Made by a program: the position numbers and the translations under genes. Below the pieces are notes generated by a model. It did not search any database. It was not told the DNA's origin and worked only from the letters and a program-made list of their open reading frames with translations. Shown piece by piece: positions 34,607 to 43,881 of a stretch of DNA of 64,000 nucleotides. Positions within the stretch are counted from its first letter, which is position 1; the number at the start of each line of letters is the position of its first letter. This DNA is from Georgenia sp. M64 (GTDB taxonomy: Bacteria > Actinomycetota > Actinomycetes > Actinomycetales > Actinomycetaceae): NCBI RefSeq assembly GCF_038049925.1, contig NZ_CP145809.1:2700599-2764598 (forward strand). The letters are read 5' to 3'.

Positions 34607-36513
34607 CCGCTCCCGCCCCGCCCGCCCCGCCGGTGGTGGCCGACCGTCCGGTGGTCCTGCCGGCCGATGAGCGCCGGGCCCTGCGCCGGGCCGTCGGGCT
34701 GCTGGCCCTGGACCGGGTGCGTCTGCTCTGGGCGGTGCTCGCCGGCAGCGCGGGGCTCGGCAGCGCCGTGGCGCTCACGGCGACCTCCGCCTGGCTCATC
34801 GCCCGTGCCTCCCAGATGCCGCCCGTGCTGGAGCTGTCCGTCGCAGCGGTGGCGGTGCGGACCTTCGGCATCTCCCGTGCGGTGCTGCGCTACCTCGAGC
34901 GCCTCGCCTCCCACCTGGTGGCGCTGCGCGGCATGGCGGCGCTGCGCGAGACGGTCTACCGCCGGCTCGCGGCCGGCCGCACCGACGCCGTCGCCGGTCT
35001 GCGCCGCGGGGACCTCCTGGCCCGGACGGGCGCCGACGTCGACGCGGTCGGCGACGTCGTCGTCCGCGCCCTGCTGCCCGCGGTGGTCGCCGCGGTCGTC
35101 GGGGTCGGGTCGGTCGTCCTCGTCGCGTGGCTGCACCCCGGTGCCGGCGCCGTGCTGGCCGTCTGCCTCGTCGTCGCGGGCGTCCTCGGGCCGTGGCTGA
35201 GCATGCGGGCGGCCCGGCTCGCCGAGCACGCCCAGGTCCTCGCCCGCGGCGAGCTCGCCGCCACGGCCATGACGATGGTCGACGGCGCCGCCGAGCTCAC
35301 CGTCTCGCAGCGCGTCGCACCGCTCCTGCGCGCCGTGGGCCGGACCGAGCGCGAGCTGGCCACCGCCAAGGACGCGGCCGCCCGGCCCGCCGCGCTCGCC
35401 GCAGGCATCGACAGCCTCGCCATGGGCGTGGCCGTGCTCGGCGCCATCGTGCTGGGGATCCCCGCGACCGTGGCTGGCGCGCTCCAGCCGGTCGAGCTCG
35501 CCGTCGTGGTCCTCACCCCGCTGGCCGCGTTCGAGGGCACCGCCATGCTCGGCCCGGCGGCCGTGCAGCTCGTCCGGTCCGCCGGCTCGGCGGTACGGGT
35601 CATGGCGCTGCTCGACGCGGCCGGTCCGGACGCCGGGACCGGGGCGCCCGCCGCGCAGGCGGCGCCGGTCGCCGCGGCAACGGCGCGGCCCACGAGCGGT
35701 CGCGCCCTCGTCCCGGGCCGTGCCGAGCCGTCCGCTACGGACGGGCCACGGCTGTGCGCCCGGGGACTCGCCGTGGGCTGGCCCGGCGGCCCGGTCGTCG
35801 CCGAGAGCCTCGACCTGGACCTCGCGCCCGGCCGCGCGCTCGCCGTGGTCGGCCCCAGCGGGATCGGCAAGACCACCCTCCTCCTCACCCTCGCGGGCCT
35901 GCTGCCGCCGCGGGCCGGCACGGTCACCCTCGACGGGACGCAGGTGTGGGGCCGCTCCCGCGAGGAGGTCAGCCGGCAGGTCGTCCTCACGGCCGAGGAC
36001 GCGCACGTCTTCGCCACGACCGTCCTGGAGAACCTCCGCGTCGCCCGTGGCGACCTCACCGAGGACGACGCCGTCGACCTGCTGCGCCGCGCCGGCCTGG
36101 GCGACTGGCTCGCCGGCCTGCCCGCCGGGACGGCCACCGGGCTCGGCACCGACGCCGCCACGATCTCCGGCGGGGAGCGCCGGCGCCTGCTCCTGGCCCG
36201 GGCGCTCGCCAGCCCCGCCCGGCTCCTGCTGCTCGACGAGCCCGCGGAGCACCTGGACCCGACCACCGCCGACCGCCTGGTCACCGACCTCCTGCGGGCC
36301 GGGCAGGACGTCGCCGGCCGCGGGGTCCTGCTCGTGACCCACCGGCTCGCCGCCCTCGGCGCCGCGGACGAGGTCGTGGTCCTCGGCCCGGCGGGTGACG
36401 CGGGCGCGAGGCCGCCCGCACCGGCTACCGTGCTGGCGAGGGGCTCGCACACCGAGCTCCTGGCCACCGTGCCCGCCTACCGGTGGGCCGCCGAGCAGGA
36501 GGAGCGACGATGA
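34603..36513 (+). CDS. cydC: CydC subunit of the CydDC ABC exporter
   Basis: A 636-residue half-transporter. The membrane domain (about 20-330) includes ARASQMPPVLELSVAAVAVR and FGISRAVLRYLERLASH, typical of CydC. An Ala-rich linker (about 340-380) precedes the nucleotide-binding domain, with Walker A GPSGIGKTTL, signature ATISGGERRRLLLARAL and Walker B LLLLDEPAEHLD. It heterodimerises with CydD. The stop overlaps the sensor-kinase start by 4 bp, so kinase synthesis is coupled to cydC. Confidence 0.94.
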   Translation: MTAPAPPAPPVVADRPVVLPADERRALRRAVGLLALDRVRLLWAVLAGSAGLGSAVALTATSAWLIARASQMPPVLELSVAAVAVRTFGISRAVLRYLERLASHLVALRGMAALRETVYRRLAAGRTDAVAGLRRGDLLARTGADVDAVGDVVVRALLPAVVAAVVGVGSVVLVAWLHPGAGAVLAVCLVVAGVLGPWLSMRAARLAEHAQVLARGELAATAMTMVDGAAELTVSQRVAPLLRAVGRTERELATAKDAAARPAALAAGIDSLAMGVAVLGAIVLGIPATVAGALQPVELAVVVLTPLAAFEGTAMLGPAAVQLVRSAGSAVRVMALLDAAGPDAGTGAPAAQAAPVAAATARPTSGRALVPGRAEPSATDGPRLCARGLAVGWPGGPVVAESLDLDLAPGRALAVVGPSGIGKTTLLLTLAGLLPPRAGTVTLDGTQVWGRSREEVSRQVVLTAEDAHVFATTVLENLRVARGDLTEDDAVDLLRRAGLGDWLAGLPAGTATGLGTDAATISGGERRRLLLARALASPARLLLLDEPAEHLDPTTADRLVTDLLRAGQDVAGRGVLLVTHRLAALGAADEVVVLGPAGDAGARPPAPATVLARGSHTELLATVPAYRWAAEQEERR

Positions 36514-38255
36514 GCGCCGAGGCCCCCGGCGACGACGGCATCCACGTCCGCCGGGCCACCGACGCCACCGGCGGCGCCGACCGGCGCCCGGACACCATCG
36601 CCTCGAACACCTCCTCCCTCCTCGGCGCGGCGATCGACCTCACCTCGCACCTGGACGTCCAGGCCGCGCTCAAGAACTTCGTCGACCGTGCCGCGCGCCT
36701 GTCCGGGGCCCGCTACGCCGCGCTCGGCGTCCTCGACAGCCGCGGCAACACCACCGCGTTCGTCCAGGTGGGCGTCAGCGAGGAGGTGCAGGCGGTCCTC
36801 CGACACCCGCCGCGGGGGTACGGCGTGCTCGGGGCCATCCCCGTCGACGGCCCGCTCCTGCTGGACGACCTCACCCAGCACCCCGACTTCGGGGGCTTCC
36901 CGCCCGGCCACCCCCCGATGCACTCCTTCCTCGGGGTGCCGGTGCGGGTCAACGAGCAGGTCTTCGGCCGGCTGTACCTGGCCGAGAAGCTGGGTGGGTT
37001 CACCGAGCACGACGCCCAGGACATGATGAGCCTGGCGGAGGCGGCCGCGGTCGCCATCGAGAACTCCCGCCTCTACGCCGAGGCGCGCAACCGCGAGCGC
37101 TGGATCGCGGTGAGCCAGGACATCACCACCACGCTGCTCGAGGGCACCGAGGAGGAGGAGGCCCTGGAGATGATCGTCTCCCGGGTCCGCGACGTCGCCG
37201 AGGCCGACACCGCGCTCATCGTGCTGCCCTCCGTCGGGGACGCCTGGGCGTGCGAGATCGCCGACGGGTACCTCGCCGGGGACCTCCTCGGCCTGGTCTT
37301 CCCGCCCGACGGCCGGGCCATGACGGTCCTCAAGGAGGGCACCGGCCTCATCGTCGACTCCCTCACCCGGCTGCGCACGCTGCGCCTGCGCGAGCTCGCC
37401 CAGTTCGGCCCGGCCCTGTACGCGCCGATGATGCTGCGCGGTGAGGGCAAGGGCGTGCTCCTGCTGCTCCGGCGCATCGGCGGGCCGGAGTTCGACCCCT
37501 CCGACCGCGCCATGGCCGAGTCGGTCGCCCGTCAGGCCGCTCTGGCCCTCGAGCTCGCCGCGGCCCGGCACGCCCAGGACGTCGCGGCGCTGCTCGACGA
37601 GCGCGCCCGCATCGGCCGCGACCTGCACGACCTGGCCATCCAGCAGCTCTTCGCCACCGGCATGCAGCTCGAGGCCGCCCGCACCGCCGCCGCCGAGCGG
37701 GGCGACCCGGCCCTGACCACGCTCCTCGAGGACTCCCTGTCCAGCGTGGACGAGTCCGTCAAGCAGATCCGCGCCATCGTGCACTCCCTGCGCGAGCCGG
37801 ACACCGCCGTCGTGCTCGTCGAGCGGCTACGGCGCGAGGCCTCCCTCGCCCGGACCTCGCTGGGGTACGCCCCCTCGCTCGTCATCGACGTCGAGGGCAC
37901 CGTCATCTCCGACGACGACGCCCAGGCCGGGCTGGTCGACATCATCGACGACCGGGTCGACGCGGACATCTCCGACGACGTCGTCGCGGTGGTCCGCGAG
38001 GGACTGTCCAACGCCGCCCGCCACGCCCGGGCCGCCTCGGTCCAGGTGCGCGTGAGCGTGCTCGGCTCCGGCCCGACCGGCCGCGTGATCGTCGACGTCG
38101 AGGACGACGGCGGCGGCGTCGACCCCACCGTGAGCCGTCGCTCCGGACTGGCCAACCTCGCCACCCGCGCCCGGCGGCACGGCGGGACGTTCTCCCTCGG
38201 CAAGAGCGAGCGCGGCCAGGGCAGCCTCATGAGCTGGCAGGTGCCGCTCAGCTAG
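36510..38255 (+). CDS. DevS/DosS-like sensor histidine kinase (two GAF domains)
   Basis: A 581-residue soluble kinase. GAF-A (about 45-195) contains FPPGHPPMHSFLGVPVRV, the region that carries the haem-binding His in mycobacterial DosS/DosT; His134 and His138 are candidates. GAF-B spans about 215-365. The HisKA_3 box ERARIGRDLHDLAIQQL has the phospho-acceptor His373, and the ATPase domain has VVREGLSNAARHA and a final Gly-rich lid. DosS/DosT sense O2, NO and CO through haem and phosphorylate DevR. Coupling to cydABDC suggests that it senses O2 or redox state and controls the bd oxidase; the partner is probably the convergent regulator at 38361-39017. Confidence 0.88.
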   Translation: MSAEAPGDDGIHVRRATDATGGADRRPDTIASNTSSLLGAAIDLTSHLDVQAALKNFVDRAARLSGARYAALGVLDSRGNTTAFVQVGVSEEVQAVLRHPPRGYGVLGAIPVDGPLLLDDLTQHPDFGGFPPGHPPMHSFLGVPVRVNEQVFGRLYLAEKLGGFTEHDAQDMMSLAEAAAVAIENSRLYAEARNRERWIAVSQDITTTLLEGTEEEEALEMIVSRVRDVAEADTALIVLPSVGDAWACEIADGYLAGDLLGLVFPPDGRAMTVLKEGTGLIVDSLTRLRTLRLRELAQFGPALYAPMMLRGEGKGVLLLLRRIGGPEFDPSDRAMAESVARQAALALELAAARHAQDVAALLDERARIGRDLHDLAIQQLFATGMQLEAARTAAAERGDPALTTLLEDSLSSVDESVKQIRAIVHSLREPDTAVVLVERLRREASLARTSLGYAPSLVIDVEGTVISDDDAQAGLVDIIDDRVDADISDDVVAVVREGLSNAARHARAASVQVRVSVLGSGPTGRVIVDVEDDGGGVDPTVSRRSGLANLATRARRHGGTFSLGKSERGQGSLMSWQVPLS

Positions 38256-38360
38256 CCGTCCTGCCACGCCTGGGTACGCGGCCGGCGGGAAGACAGTCCG
38301 GGAAGTTCGGCCCGGTCGGCCGATGGGCTCAGCCGGGCTCGGCCGGGCGGTCCGGCGAGG

Positions 38361-39017
38361 TCAGCCCCGCCAGCCGGCGGCGCGCTGCCCGGCGACCCAG
38401 GCGGCGACCTGGGTGCGGCGCTGCAGACCCATCTTCGACAGCAGCGCCGTGATGTGGTTCTTCACGGTCTTCTCCGCCACGCCCAGCCGGTCGCCGATCT
38501 CGCGGTTGGACAGGCCGTCGCCGATGAGCTCGAGCACGCGGCGCTCGGACGGGGTGAGGTCGGCGGTGGGGTCCTCGTGGTCCGCGCGCCGGCGGGTGAC
38601 CGTCCGCTCGTCCAGGAGGGTGCGGCCCGAGGCGACGGCCCGCACGACGTCGGCGATCTCCGCGCCGCGGACGGTCTTGAGCAGGTAGGCCTTGGCGCCG
38701 GCCGCGAGGGCGGAAGCGAGCGCGTCGTCGTCGTCGAATGACGTCAGGACGATGGGCCGCGCGTCCGGCACCTTCTCGCGCAGGGTGGCGATGATGTCGA
38801 TGCCGGTGCCGTCGGGCAGCTGCAGGTCGACGAGGAGGACCTCGGGCCGGACGAGCTGCGCCCGGCGCACGGCCTCGGCCACCGAGCCGGCCTCCGCGAC
38901 GACCGTGAGGCCCTCGGCGCGGTCGACGATCTCCGCGATCCCCCGACGCACGACCTCGTGGTCGTCGATGATCATGACCCGGATGTCGTGAACGGGCGTC
39001 TCCTGCGTGTTCGGCAC
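38361..39017 (-). CDS. DevR/DosR-like NarL-family response regulator
   Basis: A 218-residue two-domain regulator. The receiver domain has acidic pocket D18-D19, phospho-acceptor Asp64 (LLVDLQLPDG), Thr92 and Lys114. The LuxR-type helix-turn-helix LTPSERRVLELIGDGLSNRE is followed by AEKTVKNHITALLSKMG and RRTQVA, close to the DNA-reading helix of mycobacterial DevR. The recognition helix AEKTVKN is the part that contacts GGGAC half-sites in DevR. GTG 39017 is the likely start. It is convergent with the DevS-like kinase, 105 bp apart, and has its own promoter. Confidence 0.88.
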   Translation of the reverse strand: MPNTQETPVHDIRVMIIDDHEVVRRGIAEIVDRAEGLTVVAEAGSVAEAVRRAQLVRPEVLLVDLQLPDGTGIDIIATLREKVPDARPIVLTSFDDDDALASALAAGAKAYLLKTVRGAEIADVVRAVASGRTLLDERTVTRRRADHEDPTADLTPSERRVLELIGDGLSNREIGDRLGVAEKTVKNHITALLSKMGLQRRTQVAAWVAGQRAAGWRG

Positions 39018-39109
39018 GCCCCGAGCCTACCCAAGGTGGCGGGTTTTCCCGGCATCTCGGCACCCGCCGGACGTGGCGCGGAACACATCCCGGGCCCGGG
39101 GCACCGCGG

Positions 39110-40132
39110 TCACGCGCGCGCCCGGCGCTGGCAGCCCGGGCAGGAGAACGAGCTGCGGTTCATGAACTGCTCCCGCCGGATCGGCCGTCCGCACCGCGGG
39201 CACGGCAGGCCCTCGCGGCCGTAGGCGTTGAGGGAGCGCCCGAAGTACCCGGCGGCGCCCTCGACGTCGACGTAGAGGGCGTCGAAGGACGTCCCCCCGA
39301 CCGCCAGCGCCTCGCGCATGACGTCGGTCGCGGCGTCGAGCAGCTCGCGCACCCGCGCCGGCGAGAGTCGGTCCGTGGGCCGGGAGCCGTGGAGGCGGGC
39401 GCGCCACAGGGCCTCGTCGGCGTAGATGTTGCCCACGCCGGAGACGAGGGTCTGGTCGAGGAGGGCGCGCTTGACCTCGGTGCGCCTGGCCCGGGTGCGC
39501 CGGACGAGCGCGGCGCGGTCGAGCGCGGGGTCGAGGAGGTCGCGGGCGATGTGCGCCACCGGTGCGGGCAGGACCGGCGCCGCGCTGCCGTGACCGCCGG
39601 GCCCGCCGTCGGCCGTGGGGACCGTGCCGGCGACCAGGACGTGGCCGAAGGTGCGCTGGTCGACGAACCAGAGCTGGCCGCCATCGTCGAAGGTCAGCCG
39701 CACGCGCAGGTGCGCGGTGGAGAGCGGGACGGTCCGCACGAGCGTCGGCGGGAGGGTGGCGGTGAGGTCGCGGGCGGGCCCGTCGGCGACGAACGCGGCG
39801 GCGTCGGCGTCGTGGCGCCGGCTGCCGTCGGGCTCCTGGACGAGGAGCTGGCCCGACATTCCCAGGTGGGCGACGAGCGCCTCCTGGGGCAGGTCGTGCT
39901 CAGTAAGCTCACCCGGCTCACCCGGTTCACCGAGGTTGAGCCACAGGTACTTCCCGCGCCGGACCGCGGCGGCGACCGTGCGGCCGGCCACCCGGGCGAC
40001 GAGCTCGGCGGCCCCGCCGGGCTGACGGCGGACCGCCCTCGGGTGCAGCACCTCCGCGGTCGCCACCCGTCGGCCGACGACCCGGCCGGCGAGGCCGGCC
40101 CGGACCGTCTCGACCTCGGGGAGCTCAGGCAC
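39110..40132 (-). CDS. mutM: Formamidopyrimidine-DNA glycosylase (Fpg)
   Basis: Excises 8-oxoguanine and ring-opened purines and nicks abasic sites. The 340-residue protein begins (after GTG=Met) with [13 protein letters not shown], in which Pro2 and Glu3 are the catalytic residues. It has the RRGKYLW lysine, [19 protein letters not shown] and a C-terminal zinc finger with CPRCG and CPGCQ. Short inserts at about 75-85 (GEPGEPGE) and about 180-195 are Gly/Pro-rich. The start overlaps the end of rnc by 8 bp. Confidence 0.95.
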   Translation of the reverse strand: MPELPEVETVRAGLAGRVVGRRVATAEVLHPRAVRRQPGGAAELVARVAGRTVAAAVRRGKYLWLNLGEPGEPGELTEHDLPQEALVAHLGMSGQLLVQEPDGSRRHDADAAAFVADGPARDLTATLPPTLVRTVPLSTAHLRVRLTFDDGGQLWFVDQRTFGHVLVAGTVPTADGGPGGHGSAAPVLPAPVAHIARDLLDPALDRAALVRRTRARRTEVKRALLDQTLVSGVGNIYADEALWRARLHGSRPTDRLSPARVRELLDAATDVMREALAVGGTSFDALYVDVEGAAGYFGRSLNAYGREGLPCPRCGRPIRREQFMNRSSFSCPGCQRRARA

Positions 40133-40922
40133 GCCGGGCCGCGTCGGTTCCCGGAGGCTCGGCCGCGTCGGCGCCGTCGTCGGGCAGCGGGCCGGCGTCG
40201 CCGTCGAGCCGCTCGTAGGCGTCCTCGGCGGCGTTCTGCTCGGCGACCTTCTTCGAGGGGCCCACGCCCTGGCCGTACCGCTCGCCCTCGAGGAGGACGA
40301 CGGCGGAGAAGGTGCGGGCGTGGTCGGGCCCGGTGCCGCTGACCACGTAGCCGGGCGCGCCGAGCCCACGGCCGGCCGCCAGCTCCTGGAGCGAGGTCTT
40401 CCAGTCGAGGCCGGCGCCGAGGCGGGCGGCCTGGCCCAGGAGCGGTGCCACGAGCTGCTCGACGACGCCACGGGTGTGCTCCAGGCCGTGGCACAGGTAG
40501 GTCGCACCGATGAGCGCCTCGACGGTGTCGGAGAGGATGGAGTCCTTCTCACGGCCACCGGTGACGAGCTCGCCGCGGCCCAGGAGGATGAACGCTCCGA
40601 GGTCGAGGTCGCGCGCCACGCCCGCGAGGGCCCGCTGGCTCACCGTCGCCGCCCGCATCCGGGCCAGGTCCCCCTCGGGGACGTCGGGGTGGTGGCGGTA
40701 GAGGTACTCCGTCACGACGATGCCGAGCACGGAGTCGCCGAGGAACTCCAGCCGCTCGTTGGTGGGCAGCCCCCCGGCCTCGTGGGCGAAGGACCGGTGC
40801 GTCAGCGCCAGGACGAGCAGCTCGGGGTCGATGTCGGTGCCGAGCGCGCCCAGCAGCGCCTGGACGTCGTCGCGGGCGGGCGTCTCCACGACGTCGTCGT
40901 GCCTGGCCCGGCGCCGGCTCAT
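40125..40922 (-). CDS. rnc: Ribonuclease III
   Basis: Cleaves double-stranded RNA in rRNA maturation. The 265-residue protein has the catalytic signature [13 protein letters not shown] near 55-67, [16 protein letters not shown] for the second acidic cluster and a C-terminal double-stranded-RNA-binding domain ([12 protein letters not shown] to [13 protein letters not shown]). A disordered tail of about 25 residues follows. ATG 40922 overlaps the DUF177 stop by 4 bp. Confidence 0.97.
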   Translation of the reverse strand: MSRRRARHDDVVETPARDDVQALLGALGTDIDPELLVLALTHRSFAHEAGGLPTNERLEFLGDSVLGIVVTEYLYRHHPDVPEGDLARMRAATVSQRALAGVARDLDLGAFILLGRGELVTGGREKDSILSDTVEALIGATYLCHGLEHTRGVVEQLVAPLLGQAARLGAGLDWKTSLQELAAGRGLGAPGYVVSGTGPDHARTFSAVVLLEGERYGQGVGPSKKVAEQNAAEDAYERLDGDAGPLPDDGADAAEPPGTDAARRA

Positions 40923-41503
40923 CGAGCCTCCTCGCCGCCCTCGGGGTCCGACCCCTCGTCCTCGGCGAAGAGCGAGCCGAGGGCGGCCCAGCGCGGGTCG
41001 AGCTCCTCGTGGTGGTGGCCGGGCTCGGCGTCGTCGAGACGGACGCCGCAGTGCGGGCACAGCCCGGCGCAGTCCGCGCGGCACAGGGGCTGGAACGGCA
41101 GGGCGAGGACGACCGCGTCGCGCACGGTGGGCTCGAGGTCGAGGAGCTCGCCCTCGAGCTCGGGGAGGTCCTCGGCCTCCTCGTCGCCCTCCTCGGTCAG
41201 CGCGGCCTTGCGGCCCTCGTAGTAGTACAGCTCCGAGACGTCGACGGTGATCGAGGAGTCGACGTCGCGCAGGCAGCGCACGCACTCCCCGTGCAGGGGC
41301 GCGGCGGCGGTGCCGGTGACGAGGACGCCGTCGGCGACCGCCTGCAGGGTCAGGTCCAGGTCGAGCTCGGCGCCGAGGGGCACGCCGATGACCTCCGTGC
41401 CCATGTCGGCGGGGGCTGGGACGCTCGTGCTGAGGGTGCGCATCGCCCCGGCCCGGCGGCCGAGGTCGTGCGTGCTGACCACGAGCGGGGATCGGGGGTC
41501 CAT
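40919..41503 (-). CDS. DUF177 (YceD-like) protein
   Basis: A 194-residue protein with a conserved [18 protein letters not shown] pattern and a C-terminal [18 protein letters not shown] metal-binding-like cluster. YceD/DUF177 proteins are linked to 23S rRNA metabolism and in most bacteria are co-transcribed with rpmF (L32). Here the next gene is rnc, with a 4-bp overlap, so no rpmF fits between them. Confidence 0.9.
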   Translation of the reverse strand: MDPRSPLVVSTHDLGRRAGAMRTLSTSVPAPADMGTEVIGVPLGAELDLDLTLQAVADGVLVTGTAAAPLHGECVRCLRDVDSSITVDVSELYYYEGRKAALTEEGDEEAEDLPELEGELLDLEPTVRDAVVLALPFQPLCRADCAGLCPHCGVRLDDAEPGHHHEELDPRWAALGSLFAEDEGSDPEGGEEAR

Positions 41504-41574
41504 GGCTCTCCTCTGGGGTGACGGCGGCTCCGCGACGGCGCGCGGACCGGCGTCGATGCTACCCGCCCGGGCCG

Positions 41575-42081
41575 CTACCGCTCGGTGTCGGCGGCGCTCT
41601 CGCGGCCGACCCGGGCGGCGAGCGCCTCCCGGCCGGCACGGACCTGGGTGCCGATGGCCCCGAGGTCGATCTCGAACTGGGCGAGCTGGCGGTCGCAGTA
41701 GTCGTTGGCGTCCGCGGCGAGCTTCGCGGCGCTCGCCTCCGCCTCGGCGACGATCTGCGCGGCGCGCTCCTGCGCGAGGCGCACCACGCGCTCCCCCGCC
41801 ACGAGCTCCTCGGCGCGGGCGCGGGCGTCGGCGAGGACGGCCTCGGCCCGGTCGCGCGCCCGCTCGAGCATCGCGTCGGCGTCGGCGACGATGTCGTCCG
41901 CGGCGTGGATCTCCTCGGGCACCACCGCCCGGGCGGCGTCGAGGAGGTCGAGGACCTCGGCCCTGTTCACCAGCACCGACGCCGACATCGGCATCGCGCG
42001 GGCGCTGCCGAGCATCTCGGTGAGCTCGTCGAGGATCGACATCAGCGAGGCGCCCTCGCGGGTCTGCTCGGTCGTGGTCAT
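41575..42081 (-). CDS. DivIVA/AtpF-like coiled-coil protein
   Basis: A 168-residue highly charged helical protein. After a short head (ILDELTEMLGSARAMPMSAS) it is one long coiled coil of Ala/Glu/Arg heptads (ADAMLERARDRAEAVLADAR and onwards). A protein of this kind is regularly encoded between coaD and DUF177 in actinobacteria and is annotated as a cell-division initiation or DivIVA-like protein. A septum or cell-pole scaffolding role is inferred from family. ATG 42081 overlaps the coaD stop by 4 bp. Confidence 0.8.
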   Translation of the reverse strand: MTTTEQTREGASLMSILDELTEMLGSARAMPMSASVLVNRAEVLDLLDAARAVVPEEIHAADDIVADADAMLERARDRAEAVLADARARAEELVAGERVVRLAQERAAQIVAEAEASAAKLAADANDYCDRQLAQFEIDLGAIGTQVRAGREALAARVGRESAADTER

Positions 42082-42596
42082 CGCGTACCTCCAGGGACGG
42101 GTGGTGCGGGCAGCACGCGGCGCAGCGCCGCGGCGACGTCGGCGGTGACGAGGTCCTCGACCGGGCCGCCGTGGCGGGCGACGTCCTTGACGAGGGAGGA
42201 GGCGACGTGGGCGAGCGCCGGGTCGCCCATGACGAAGACGGTCTCGACGCCGCTGAGGTGGCGGTTCATGAGGGCCATCGAGTGCTCGGCGTCGAAGTCG
42301 GCAGCGCCGCGCAGACCCTTGACCACGGCGGTGGCGCCGACCTGCGCGCAGAACTCCGCGAGCAGACCGGGCACCGCGGCCACGCGCACGCCGTCGATCC
42401 CGGCGGTGGCGGAGCGGGCCAGCGCGAGGCGCTCGTCGAGGTCGAGGAGGTAGCGCTTGTCGGGGTTGTGCGCGACGGCGACCACGACCTCGCCGAAGAG
42501 GCCGCGCGCTCGCCGGACGACGTCGACGTGCCCGAGGGTGATGGGGTCGTACGACCCGGGGCACACCGCCAGGGTGCCGTCCCGCGTGGCGTCCAT
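42078..42596 (-). CDS. coaD: Phosphopantetheine adenylyltransferase
   Basis: Catalyses the penultimate step of coenzyme A synthesis. The about 172-residue protein has the nucleotidyl-transferase signature CPGSYDPITLGHVDVVRRA and the active-site segments VVKGLRGAADFDAE and HVASSLVKDVARHGG. ATG 42596 is chosen; GTG 42605 is in frame three codons earlier. It lies in rsmD-coaD order, as is standard. Confidence 0.96.
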   Translation of the reverse strand: MDATRDGTLAVCPGSYDPITLGHVDVVRRARGLFGEVVVAVAHNPDKRYLLDLDERLALARSATAGIDGVRVAAVPGLLAEFCAQVGATAVVKGLRGAADFDAEHSMALMNRHLSGVETVFVMGDPALAHVASSLVKDVARHGGPVEDLVTADVAAALRRVLPAPPVPGGTR

Positions 42597-42656
42597 GGGC
42601 GTCACCGTAACGGCCCCGCGGGCCGACGCCGGGGAGGCGGGACCCGCGTGGCGGTG

Positions 42657-43211
42657 CTACCCCGGGGCCGGCTCGGCGAACCAGACCTGCGTGTCGCCGT
42701 ATGTCCGGGAGTCGGTGCGGATCATCCCGGCCGGCCACGCCGGCTCGGGGCTGCGGCGCGAGCGTTCGACGACGACCACCCCGTCCGGGGCCACCCACCC
42801 GTCCCCCAGCCGTGCCAGGACCTCGGCGAGGTCGTCCTCGTCGACGTCGTAGGGCGGGTCGAGCAGGACGAGGTCCGCCGCGAGGGGCGGGCCGGCCAGG
42901 TGGGTCAGGACGCGGGCGCCGACGACGGTGACCCCGCCGAGGCCCAGCCTGGCGGCGTTCTTCCGGCACAGGGCCGCAGCCGGGCGGGCCGCCTCGACGA
43001 GGGTCACCCGGCGCGCCCCGCGCGAGGCTGCCTCCAGACCGAGTGCGCCCGAGCCGGCGTAGAGGTCCAGGACGACGGCGCCCCGGACGACGCCGAGGTG
43101 GTCCAACCGGGAGAACAGCGCCTCGCGGACCCGTTCGGAGGTGGGCCTGGTGCCGGTGCGCGGCACGTCGAGGCTCCGCCCGCCGGCCGAGCCGGCCACG
43201 ATCCTGGTCAT
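42657..43211 (-). CDS. rsmD: 16S rRNA (guanine966-N2)-methyltransferase RsmD
   Basis: A 184-residue SAM-dependent methyltransferase. It has the N-terminal RIVAGSAGGRSLDVP and TRPTSERVREALFSRL, the SAM loop DLYAGSGALGLEAASRG and the catalytic LLDPPYD. It methylates m2G966 of 16S rRNA. It starts the conserved run rsmD-coaD-coiled-coil-DUF177-rnc-mutM; the gene before it is the hexapeptide-repeat protein, 39 bp away. Confidence 0.95.
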   Translation of the reverse strand: MTRIVAGSAGGRSLDVPRTGTRPTSERVREALFSRLDHLGVVRGAVVLDLYAGSGALGLEAASRGARRVTLVEAARPAAALCRKNAARLGLGGVTVVGARVLTHLAGPPLAADLVLLDPPYDVDEDDLAEVLARLGDGWVAPDGVVVVERSRRSPEPAWPAGMIRTDSRTYGDTQVWFAEPAPG

Positions 43212-43250
43212 CGGACCAGCCTAGGCTCCGCCCCGACCGTCCAGACGGGT

Positions 43251-43748
43251 CTAGGCGGCCCGCCGGCGCCGCGCCGACGACCTCGCGTCCGACCTCGTGG
43301 ACGTCGTCCCGGCCGAGCCGGCCCCGGCCGCCGTGGTCACCCCGGCCGCCGTCGTGGCCCCGGCCGCCGTGGTCACCCCGGCCGTCAGGACGGTGTCGGG
43401 GGCCACCCGGGATCGCGGAGCGACCCGGACCCACTCCCCGACCCGGGCGCGTGCCCCGACCGTGGCCCCGCTCCCGACGACCGCACGCGGGCCCACGTGG
43501 GCGCCGGGTCCGACCTCGGCGTCCGCGCCGACCACCGACCCGCGGTCGACCCAGGCCCGGGGGGCGACACGCGCTCGCGGCATGACCTGCGCCCCGGGGT
43601 CGACGTAGGCACCCTCGCCGACGAACGCGGTGGGGTCCACGCGCGCGGCCGCCTCGACGTACCCGCCACCGTTGGCGTGGGGCGCGTAGCGTCGGGTGAC
43701 GCCCTCGTCGTCCTCGAACTCGTTGCGCTGCAGGTGCTGGTTGCGCAT
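43251..43748 (-). CDS. Hexapeptide-repeat (left-handed beta-helix) protein
   Basis: A 165-residue protein. The N-terminus [20 protein letters not shown] is followed by hexapeptide-like rungs (about 35-120) such as [18 protein letters not shown] and [19 protein letters not shown]. This is the left-handed beta-helix pattern of acyltransferases and carbonic-anhydrase-like proteins, but no catalytic residues or CoA site can be assigned. The C-terminal part (about 120-150) decays into repeats [12 protein letters not shown] from an 18-bp DNA unit and a basic tail. It may be the first gene of the rsmD operon. Confidence 0.65.
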   Translation of the reverse strand: MRNQHLQRNEFEDDEGVTRRYAPHANGGGYVEAAARVDPTAFVGEGAYVDPGAQVMPRARVAPRAWVDRGSVVGADAEVGPGAHVGPRAVVGSGATVGARARVGEWVRVAPRSRVAPDTVLTAGVTTAAGATTAAGVTTAAGAGSAGTTSTRSDARSSARRRRAA

Positions 43749-43881
43749 CCGTCCCTCCCTGTCCGATGCGTACACCTGTCCAACGCGGGACGAGCGGGGC
43801 GTGTTCCACCGGTGTGCGCTGACGTACCGTGGACCGAGATCGATTGGCGACCTCACGCGTCCGGTACCTCCAGGGAGCACC

